Assembly (NCBI GenBank): GCA_020049615.1
Contig: JAIFKN010000210.1
Location: 1-5,076 of the forward strand
Length of the DNA: 5,076 nucleotides
Reading direction: 5' to 3'
Source: a bacterium
Lineage (GTDB): Bacteria > Planctomycetota > UBA11346
Shown here: positions 1-5,076 of the stretch, in pieces
How the letters are laid out: each line of letters starts with the position of its first letter
How positions within the stretch are numbered: the stretch's first letter is position 1
Notes under the pieces: generated by a model
The model's input: only the letters and a program-made list of their open reading frames with translations
Databases searched by the model: none
What the model was told of the DNA's origin: nothing
Made by a program: the position numbers and the translations under genes

Positions 1-23
1 TGAAAACCCGCCATCGATGGCGG
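1..23 (-). terminator. Putative intrinsic terminator of the kinase gene
   Basis: Positions 8-23 form a perfect 16-bp palindrome (CCGCCATCGATGGCGG), which can fold as a 6-bp GC-rich stem with a TCGA loop. On the minus strand it is followed by GTTTTCA (7-1), a short T-run, and it begins 41 nt after the kinase stop codon at 64-66. That order of stop, GC hairpin and U-tract fits a Rho-independent terminator. The T-run has only four T's and the window edge cuts off what follows, so strength is uncertain. A palindromic protein-binding site is an alternative. Confidence 0.5.
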
Positions 24-63
24 CGTTCGTATGCGGCAAATGCATGTCAACACTATTCTTACA

Positions 64-1224
64 TCAACGTCTTAAGTCAGGTGCCATTGCGCGCACCCCC
101 CACCAGACGCATCCCAGCGCCAGGCAGAGCACGATGCCGAGCGCGACGTTGCGAGGACCTGACCGGGAGTCCGGATCGGGATGCAGTCTGCTCAGGCGCT
201 CCAGTTCCAAGGCCAGACGGCCCGCGTCATCCGGTCGCTGGCGGGGATCCTTGGCGAGCATCTGCCGGATGAGAGCATCCACCTGCAGCGGCAGCCACGG
301 GGCCAAGACACGTGGCGAGACCGGAGTCAGGCTGAGATGCTGGGCGATGAGTGTGGTCAGTGAGGTGCCGTTGAAGGGTTGGCGGTGGCACAGCAGTTGA
401 TACAGGACGCAACCCAGAGCGTAGATGTCGACCCGATGGTCGCAGGCCTCGCCACGGGCCTGCTCGGGGGCCATGTAGGCCAGGGTGCCGACGACCGTTC
501 CGATCTGGCTGCCCCCCTCCTGATTGCTGTGGACGAGTCCGAAATCCGCGACCTTGAGCAGATCGGTTGCGGTGAGCATGAGGTTGCTCGGCTTGATGTC
601 ACGATGCACCAGTCCCAGGCGATGAGCGGCCGCCAAACCGTGCGCCACCTGGGCGCCCAGGCGCAGCGACTCGCGCCACTCAGGACGCCAACCGTTGCGC
701 AAGCGGACTCCGAGGTCCTGTCCCTCGATGAGTTCCATGGCAAACCACAGGCGGCCGGCATGATCACCGCAGGTGTAGACCGTCACCACATGCGGCGAGG
801 AGATCCGGCCTGCGGCCTTGGCCTCAGCGGCGAAGCGACGCCTGTAGTCCTCCGATTCCCCCAGGGCGGCAGGCAGGACCTTGAGCGCGACGGTGCGATC
901 CAGGCTGATCTGCCGGGCCCGGTAGACCGACCCCATGCCGCCGCTGCCGATCTTGCCTGCGATGGCGAAGTCGCCCCAGATGGCACCGCAGACACCGGAT
1001 CCGCTCTGATCACCCGGGATGCCCGCCGCAGGATGGAACGTCTGCCTGCTTTCACGGGGCTGAGCCTGGTCCGCCGCGCAACCTGCGGGTGGGACATCTG
1101 CCACATCACTGGCGTCGGCCAGCAGGACGGTCCGCTCGTCGGCCAACCCTTGGCTCATCGCCGGTCGGCCCTCGGGCTGGGACTCCAGCGCGTTCGCTCC
1201 TGATCGGGTCTTGGGAAGAGCCAT
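64..1224 (-). CDS. Hanks-type Ser/Thr protein kinase with C-terminal membrane anchor
   Basis: Transfers phosphate from ATP to Ser/Thr of target proteins, from the cytoplasmic face of the membrane. From the ATG at 1224 it has 386 residues. Visible motifs are the Gly-rich loop GSGGMG (93-98), catalytic Lys in VALKVL (115), a likely helix-C Glu (134), the catalytic loop HRDIKPSN (207-214), DFG (227-229), GTLAYMAPE (246-254), a DIYALG helix-F motif (Asp266) and Arg330 in KDPRQRP. All catalytic residues are intact, so it should be active. A Pro/Ser/Arg linker leads to one hydrophobic segment (about 359-376) and a tail of about 10 residues with no PASTA or other sensor. The first ~85 residues are low-complexity. 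The start is uncertain: ATG at 1158 (GAGGG about 10 nt upstream; 364 aa) is a good alternative. A GTG at 1329 would run through the tandem repeats and is unlikely. It is divergent from the FHA gene, its probable signalling partner. Confidence 0.93.
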   Translation of the reverse strand: MALPKTRSGANALESQPEGRPAMSQGLADERTVLLADASDVADVPPAGCAADQAQPRESRQTFHPAAGIPGDQSGSGVCGAIWGDFAIAGKIGSGGMGSVYRARQISLDRTVALKVLPAALGESEDYRRRFAAEAKAAGRISSPHVVTVYTCGDHAGRLWFAMELIEGQDLGVRLRNGWRPEWRESLRLGAQVAHGLAAAHRLGLVHRDIKPSNLMLTATDLLKVADFGLVHSNQEGGSQIGTVVGTLAYMAPEQARGEACDHRVDIYALGCVLYQLLCHRQPFNGTSLTTLIAQHLSLTPVSPRVLAPWLPLQVDALIRQMLAKDPRQRPDDAGRLALELERLSRLHPDPDSRSGPRNVALGIVLCLALGCVWWGVRAMAPDLRR

Positions 1225-1295
1225 GGGTGCTGACCGCCGTCCAGGGTAATGGTCAGAATACTGTTCCGCAACCCGTGACGGATCCGGTGTCAGGT

Positions 1296-1349
1296 GGCTG
1301 CACGCGGCTGCACGCCGCTCACCGCACACCGCACACGGTAGAGGTAGAG
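1296..1349. repeat. Three adjacent short tandem duplications in the divergent intergenic region
   Basis: Within 54 bp lie three different perfect two-copy direct repeats: GGCTGCACGC twice (1296-1315), ACCGCAC twice (1321-1334) and GTAGAG twice (1338-1349). They sit directly upstream of the -35 box of the FHA gene, inside the 163-nt gap between divergent starts (1225-1387). They could be operator half-sites for a regulator of either gene, or scars of replication slippage. The unit sequences are unrelated to one another, which fits slippage better than one regulator binding all of them. Confidence 0.7.
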
Positions 1350-1352
1350 GGG

Positions 1353-1380
1353 TTGGCTCTGCGGCACGACCAGCTAGAAT
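1353..1380 (+). promoter_or_regulatory. Sigma70-type promoter of the FHA gene, probably leaderless
   Basis: A -35 candidate TTGGCT (1353-1358, 4 of 6 consensus bases) is followed after 16 bp by a -10 candidate TAGAAT (1375-1380, 5 of 6). The -10 box ends 7 nt before the ATG at 1388, so transcription should begin at or within a base or two of the start codon. There is no room for a normal Shine-Dalgarno site; the GGGG at 1384-1387 directly abuts the ATG. The A-rich -10 stands out in GC-rich surroundings. Prediction from sequence only. Confidence 0.6.
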
Positions 1381-1387
1381 CCTGGGG

Positions 1388-1774
1388 ATGCCGTTCCTGG
1401 AGTATCGCGGACAACTCTACCCTCTCGACGATGGCGTCATCCTTGGGCGAGGCACCCGATGCTCGCTGTTGCTCCAGGACATCGACGCCAGCCGACGACA
1501 TGCGCGGGTCTGGTGCCAAGGCGACAAGGCTCTGTTCCAGGATCTGGGCTCGCGCAACGGAACCTGTCTGAACGGCAGACCCCTCTGCTCGCGCATGCCG
1601 ACTGCGCTGTCCGATGGCGATGTGCTGACCATCGGCAAGGACACCATCCGGTTCTGGCAGCAGATGCCTGACCAGGATGTGGATCATACGACCGTGCATA
1701 CGCCCGCGGCCGCATTGCACCTGGCCGGACCGGTCGAGCAGCCTTCCGACACGACCCTGCCGCCGGAGTCTTGA
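1388..1774 (+). CDS. Small single-domain FHA protein
   Basis: Forkhead-associated domains bind phosphothreonine peptides, and in bacteria they usually read out Hanks-type kinase activity. This protein has 128 residues. The FHA core covers about 1-90: GRG at 20-22, SRRHA at 35-39 (phosphate-binding Ser and the conserved His), DLGSRNGT at 52-59, NG at 62-63, DGD at 76-78, then the final strand TIRFW. All hallmark residues are intact. A polar 38-residue tail holds several Thr (DHTTVHTP, 99-106; DTT, 121-123). These could be kinase sites, as Thr residues flanking the FHA are in GarA/OdhI-type regulators, although there they precede the domain. No membrane segment or second domain is visible. The ATG at 1388 places the first FHA strands at the usual distance. 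No other in-frame ATG, GTG or TTG lies just upstream. It is divergent from the kinase and converges on the coiled-coil gene (49-nt gap). Confidence 0.92.
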   Translation: MPFLEYRGQLYPLDDGVILGRGTRCSLLLQDIDASRRHARVWCQGDKALFQDLGSRNGTCLNGRPLCSRMPTALSDGDVLTIGKDTIRFWQQMPDQDVDHTTVHTPAAALHLAGPVEQPSDTTLPPES

Positions 1775-1823
1775 CCAGGACAACCGTGCGCCGTGCCGCC
1801 CATACCGGCGATGCTACCCAGGC

Positions 1824-2531
1824 TCAATTCTTGTTGATGGCCTGCTTGATGCTGAGCAACTCGTTGTGCCAGTGCACCAGATTGAGCGAATGCTCGATCA
1901 GGTCGGTGACGCCGTAGATCGTGCCTTTGCGCTGGACGTTGATCGTCGCCAGGCTTTCGGTCAAGGCCCGTTCTCCAGCCTGTAGGCCGAGGCGGATCTG
2001 CTCGAGCCTGAGATTCAGTTCCGGACCGGACTGCCCCTTCAATTCGTCCGCCAGCGCCAGGTCGACCGTGACCGGAGGATGCTCGACCGTGGTGATGAAT
2101 TCGAGACCAGCTTCGTAGCGGTCGATGAGGGCCTGCAGCCGGGCGACCTCCTGTTCGAGGTGGGCGACCCGCAACCGTGCGTCATCGCGGGCCAGGATCG
2201 TCTCCAGTTCCTTGATCCGGCTCGCCGACTGCAGCTGGGCCGCAGCGACCGCGGCCGCCTGGGCCTCGGCAGCCGACTTCAGCTGGGCCTCGAGTTCGGC
2301 GATGCGGCGATGGAGTTCGTTGGTTTCGGCCTGGTGCTTGGCTTCCAGCCGGGCGGCGTCCTCCTGGCTGAGACCGGAACTGCTGCGTGCGACAGCCTCG
2401 GCCATCGCCTTGACCTCGGCCATGGAGACGACGCGCACCGTGCCCTTGAGGTTGTTGCCGGTCACGGTGCGGGCGGCGGTGGTCAGCCGCTTCATCTCGG
2501 TTTCGGCGTTCTGTTGGATCCGGTCGTTCAT
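1824..2531 (-). CDS. Coiled-coil protein of unknown function, third gene of the GTPase operon
   Basis: I do not recognise this 235-residue family. Residues about 58-145 are strongly helical with heptad-like spacing and an Ala/Gln-rich middle (about 85-102), predicting a long coiled coil. The N-terminal ~55 residues are more ordered in composition (KGTVRVVSMAEVKAMAEAV, 29-47). After the coiled coil, a region with VEHPPVTVDL (149-158) leads to a conserved-looking helical end (GVTDLIEHSLNLVHWHNELL, 207-226). No signal peptide, membrane helix or catalytic motif is visible, so a cytoplasmic scaffold or oligomerising partner is the simplest reading. The start is well supported: AAGGA lies 7 nt upstream of the ATG. 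It follows the GAP1-like gene after 24 nt in the same direction, so co-transcription is likely. No convincing terminator is seen in the 49-nt gap (1775-1823) before the convergent FHA gene. Confidence 0.85.
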   Translation of the reverse strand: MNDRIQQNAETEMKRLTTAARTVTGNNLKGTVRVVSMAEVKAMAEAVARSSSGLSQEDAARLEAKHQAETNELHRRIAELEAQLKSAAEAQAAAVAAAQLQSASRIKELETILARDDARLRVAHLEQEVARLQALIDRYEAGLEFITTVEHPPVTVDLALADELKGQSGPELNLRLEQIRLGLQAGERALTESLATINVQRKGTIYGVTDLIEHSLNLVHWHNELLSIKQAINKN

Positions 2532-2538
2532 GGCGTGG

Positions 2539-2543
2539 TCCTT
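2539..2543 (-). promoter_or_regulatory. Ribosome-binding site of the coiled-coil gene
   Basis: The minus strand reads AAGGA, then 7 nt (CCACGCC), then the ATG at 2531. This is a near-ideal Shine-Dalgarno site, lying in the 24-nt gap after the GAP1-like stop. It fixes the start codon and indicates independent ribosome loading within the operon. Confidence 0.75.
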
Positions 2544-2555
2544 GGGCAGTGGGGG

Positions 2556-3638
2556 TCAGGGAGCGGAGGTGAGGCCAGGGATGCCCTTGCACAGGGTGTC
2601 GATGGCAGCGGGTCGGGGATCGGCTTCGCAGGCACGGCAGGCCTCGACCCAGCCAGGAGGAACGGGGCCATCCTGCAGGAGGTCGCGCCAGGCGGCAAGC
2701 ACGCCTGCCACGGCTTCGTTGGCCTCCAGGGCAGCGAGGGCAACGAGGAGGCGATGCGCCCGCGGATCGAGGGGATCCAGGGTCGGAACGCCGTCGCGGC
2801 CCAGGGTCACCTGGGCGCCCAGGAAGGCGGCCTTCAATTCGCTGATCAGCGGCTGGCTCAGCAGGCTGGGGAGCGGGATCTGCCGGAGCAGGAAGAGGAT
2901 GCGGGGCGGCTGCGGAGCCTGCAGGATCAGGTCCAGCAGATCTTCTGCCGCGACGAACAGGCCCGCATCGACGAACATGGTCTCAGACACCAGCCGCCGG
3001 TCGCTGTCCGGCTGGATGAACAGCTTGGCCAGATCGCCGGAGGCGTCCGCGGTCGGCAATGGGCGGACGCAGGTCGACATCTGGAGATCGGGGGCGTGGA
3101 CCAGCAGGGCGGCCGACGCGGCGGCGAAGTCCGCGTGCTGGCTGGCGAAGTCGACGACCTGCTGCCGCACCGGCAGTTCGGGGCGGGCGAGGGCGCGCAG
3201 CAAGGCCGTCATCAGCGGCCGCATCCGACCGCGCAGCAGGCGGAGGAGTTCGTCAGGGGCCGGCATCTGGGAGCGCAGATCGAGCTGGTCGAGGTCTGTG
3301 GCCAGGCGATGGCCCAGGGCCGGGTTGTCGTGTTCCAGCCTGGGCAGGGTCGCGGCACGCAGGAACAGCGGGGAGAAGACGGCCGGGGCGAGGTCGGAGG
3401 CGAGGACGACCTGGTGCACCAGGGAACGCGGCCGGTTGACATGGTCGACGCCGTTCGCGAACACGAAGGTGGCGATCCACCGGCCGGCTTGGTGCACGCA
3501 ATCGAACTGTCCGACCTCGGCATAGGCCTGCCGGGCGCGTTCTTCCAGCATGGCGCGCGAGGTCTCCAGCTCGGGGCTGAGGAAGGCGGTACGCTGGCCG
3601 CCAAAGCTGGTGTAGACGTGATGCGAGAGGCGACGCAT
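2556..3638 (-). CDS. GAP1-like (GTPase-associated) protein
   Basis: A 360-residue protein. Its N terminus has HHVYTSFGGQRTAFLSPELE (6-25), and a later segment has VNRPRSLVHQVVLASDL (67-83). This layout, a 'YTS...G...SP.L' strand pair followed by an 'R...H.l' segment, matches what I recall of the N-terminal domains of GTPase-associated protein 1 (GAP1-N family), encoded beside GTPases in predicted conflict systems. The rest is mostly helical with short hydrophobic strands (MFVDAGLFVA, 221-230; PRILFLLRQIPLP, 245-257) and matches no enzyme motif I know. It is shorter than the multi-domain GAP1 proteins I recall, so it may be a minimal form. The ATG at 3638 was chosen over an upstream in-frame start at 3758 because those extra 40 residues are Arg/Ser/Thr-rich, out-of-frame-like sequence that overlaps the GTPase end. 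The ATG lies one base after the GTPase stop (TGA-C-ATG), indicating translational coupling. The GAP1 assignment is pattern-based and tentative; that it is a real gene is secure. Confidence 0.8.
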   Translation of the reverse strand: MRRLSHHVYTSFGGQRTAFLSPELETSRAMLEERARQAYAEVGQFDCVHQAGRWIATFVFANGVDHVNRPRSLVHQVVLASDLAPAVFSPLFLRAATLPRLEHDNPALGHRLATDLDQLDLRSQMPAPDELLRLLRGRMRPLMTALLRALARPELPVRQQVVDFASQHADFAAASAALLVHAPDLQMSTCVRPLPTADASGDLAKLFIQPDSDRRLVSETMFVDAGLFVAAEDLLDLILQAPQPPRILFLLRQIPLPSLLSQPLISELKAAFLGAQVTLGRDGVPTLDPLDPRAHRLLVALAALEANEAVAGVLAAWRDLLQDGPVPPGWVEACRACEADPRPAAIDTLCKGIPGLTSAP

Positions 3639-3639
3639 G

Positions 3640-5076
3640 TCAGCGTTCCGCCGCCTCGGCGAGCAGCATGTCGAAGAGCGGTTCGACGATGTTGACCGGG
3701 GTGAAGCTGTTGCCTGGACCGGGGGCGTAGTGGCTGCATCGCGGTGGCGTTGTAGCAACGCAGGAACCCGCCCAGCAGATTGAGGTAGGTGTCCAGGGTG
3801 AGGAGATGGTTGGAACAGGTCGGCAGCTTGAACTTGGGGTAGTCGCTGGGCGGATAGACGATGGGGTGGCGGTCGCTCTTGGTCACCACCAGCGAGAGGT
3901 AGCGCAGGTTCTCCATCCGACGGCTGGCCTGCTTGCCGGCCCAGCGCTGGAGGAAGGCCTCATGCAAGGGCTCCTTGATGCCCCGCTTCTGGGTCAGGCG
4001 GAGGATCACCTGGTCGGTCTGCTTGGTCCGTACCTCGGCCAACGAGAGGCGCATGCGCACGGTCTGGCGGAACAGCTGGTCGTCGCGCAGCACCTTGAGC
4101 ATGCCGTCGTAGTAAAACAGGTAGTTGCCGGCGGTTCGCCCGTGGCTGGCGAACTTCTCCTCGGCATGGCGCACGAAGTCGGGGCTGACCTGGCGCATGA
4201 GCAGTTCGAGTTCGTCGAGGAACGGCTGGTGGCGCGAGGCGAGGGTGGCGACGCCCTCGTGGGTCTGCGGCACGGCGGCGATGGTCGCAGCCAGCTCGCG
4301 CAGTTCGCTGGCCAGCTGCAGCCGGGCGGCCTCGAAGGCTGCTCGTTTCTGGGTGTCGGCATCCTCTTGGGCGAGGACGGCCTGCAGGTTGGCCGGCTCC
4401 TGCGTCGGCTCGGGGGTGATGCCGGCCTGCAGTTCGCGATCGACCGCCTGGGCCAGGGCATGCGCCGCCCGGCCTTCGATCTCGTCCTTCACGTTGCGCA
4501 GGAACGGCGCGTAATCCTGGTCGTTGTCGGGGGAACCCGGATCGAGCAGGACGATGATGCCGGTCGCGGCATCGATCAGCTTGAAGAGCACGCGGTGCAG
4601 CGGTGAACTGAGCTCCTCGACACTGCGGATGCGGCCCAGGTTGCGCAGCACCTCCTGGTAGTCCTCGCCCGAGGTCTCGATGGTGAGCAACCGGCCGAGG
4701 GTGGCCCCGTCGCGTACGATCTCGGTCAGCAGGAAGAACGAATGGGCGGTGCCTTCGGAACCGGTCTCGCGTACCGTGGCGGGCACCCAGGTGCCGTTGA
4801 CCAGGTGCTCATTGTAGCGGTCGGCGGCGTACTCGTAGATCAGGTCCTTGACCCGGCGGTGCAGCAGGTCGCGCTGGTGCTTGGGTGTGGCCGAACCGCC
4901 ATGGTCATCGATGAGCTGATCCAGCCGCACTGCGCGCACGCCGACGCCGGGGTAGGGGAAGTGGTATTTGCCGGCCCCGTTGGCGAGGATGTCGCCGAGC
5001 ATCGTCAGGTAGGTGCTCTTGCCCGAGCCGGCTAGGCCGAAGACGAGGATGATCGGCGCGACCGACTGGTCGGGGG
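3640..5076 (-). CDS. Large P-loop GTPase, 5' end beyond window, with a frameshift near its 3' end
   Basis: The first visible codons read PDQSVAPIILVFGLAGSGKS, giving a Walker A/G1 motif (GLAGSGKST) at about 5046-5020. Counting from Met at 5002, a WVPATVRETG segment lies at 72-81 (possible G2 Thr). LLTIETSGEDY at 105-115 is G3-like, with Glu where Asp is usual and a DO-GTPase-like SGE ending. VVTKSD at 372-377 is G4 ([NT]KxD). Between G3 and G4 is a long, largely helical insertion (about 195-365). G1, G3 and G4 in order support GTP binding and hydrolysis, and the W..T and SGE patterns recall the 'double-GTPase' families of conflict systems. The frame stays sensible to about residue 422 (3739). 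The natural C terminus (GPGNSFTPVNIVEPLFDMLL and a few more residues to TGA at 3642-3640) is then one base out of frame. As read, frame 0 would continue as Arg/Pro/Ser-rich nonsense to 3212. The N-terminal part lies outside the window. Confidence 0.82.
3721..3740 (-). other. Frameshift site near the 3' end of the GTPase gene
   Basis: Frame 0 of the GTPase gives natural protein to CYNATAM (ending at 3737). The natural C-terminal sequence resumes one base later, as SHYAPGPGNSF if the shift falls just after that Met. The intervening stretch contains a run of five C's on the minus strand (3725-3721). If the run were C4, frame 0 would read LRPGPGNSFTPVN and run straight to the TGA at 3640. A single-base insertion in this homopolymer, real or from sequencing, is the simplest explanation. 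There is no stop codon or recognised slippery heptamer here that would argue for programmed frameshifting. Confidence 0.75.

Noticed and set aside
648..661. 14-bp palindrome CCTGGGCGCCCAGG, repeated at 2810-2823
   Set aside because: Both copies lie inside coding sequence and both encode the pentapeptide LGAQV with similar codons, so the match is explained by coding coincidence rather than a regulatory repeat.
379..1203. 274-aa plus-strand open frame antisense to the kinase
   Set aside because: The minus strand encodes all canonical kinase motifs over the same interval; the plus frame has no motif or good start.
1225..1329. GTG start at 1329 for the kinase (421 aa) and possible minus-strand promoter elements in this gap
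   Set aside because: The extra N-terminal residues run through the tandem repeats and look non-coding. For the kinase promoter, only weak hexamers (TTGCGG with TACCCT) are found, too poor to annotate.
1775..1823. Bidirectional terminator between the convergent FHA and coiled-coil genes
   Set aside because: Only short, weak GC complementarities and no T-run on either strand.
3212..3640. In-frame extension of the GTPase over the GAP1-like gene, to a stop at 3212
   Set aside because: Residues after about 3739 are Arg/Pro/Ser/Thr/Cys-rich, typical of the wrong frame, whereas the +1 frame gives a natural C terminus and stop one base before the next ATG.
2079..3695. 538-aa open frame on the plus strand antisense to the GAP1-like and coiled-coil genes
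   Set aside because: It mirrors the codon bias of the genuine minus-strand genes: Gly/Gln/Arg-rich, no recognisable motif, and spanning two real genes and their junction. Long antisense frames are expected in GC-rich DNA.
3639..3758. 40-residue N-terminal extension of the GAP1-like protein to an upstream ATG at 3758
   Set aside because: The added residues look like out-of-frame sequence and overlap the true GTPase tail; the ATG at 3638 has the right coupling and precedes the HHVYTSFGG start.
3806..4606. 266-aa plus-strand open frame antisense to the GTPase
   Set aside because: Its Gly/Leu/Val/His-rich composition is typical of reverse-frame reading, while the minus strand carries clear G3 and G4 motifs.

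Overview
This is a GC-rich bacterial window with dense coding and strong G/C preference at third codon positions. It could come from a GC-rich proteobacterium or another lineage with many Hanks-type kinases, but nothing in it fixes the taxon. No rRNA, tRNA, CRISPR array or transposase is visible.

The window holds two transcription blocks. On the left is a divergent signalling pair. A Hanks-type Ser/Thr protein kinase with one C-terminal membrane anchor (64-1224, minus) is followed by a hairpin and short T-run that looks like an intrinsic terminator. It faces a small FHA-domain protein (1388-1774, plus). The 163-nt gap between them carries three adjacent short tandem duplications and a good sigma70-type promoter for the FHA gene. 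The promoter's -10 box ends 7 nt before the ATG, so the FHA mRNA is probably leaderless.

On the right is a minus-strand operon entering from beyond the right edge. It runs from a large P-loop GTPase (5' end outside the window), through a 360-aa protein resembling the N-terminal part of GTPase-associated protein 1 (GAP1), to a 235-aa coiled-coil protein. The GTPase and GAP1-like genes are separated by one base (TGA-C-ATG). The coiled-coil gene follows after 24 nt with a strong AAGGA ribosome-binding site. The block converges on the FHA gene.

The GTPase shows G1 (GLAGSGKST), a G3-like segment ending SGE, and G4 (TKSD), with a long helical insertion between G3 and G4. As read, its last ~30 codons lie in a different frame, so there is a one-base frameshift near 3721-3740, probably an indel in a C5 run or a real lesion.

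The GTPase/GAP1-like pairing recalls the GTPase-centred, multi-component NTP-dependent conflict systems predicted computationally in multicellular and complex bacteria. A phospho-signalling pair (kinase plus FHA reader) sits next to it. The most interesting hypothesis is a GTPase switch with an associated coiled-coil partner, possibly controlled by the kinase and FHA protein. No toxic effector domain is visible; if one exists it lies upstream, past position 5076. The functional link between the two blocks is inferred from proximity only.
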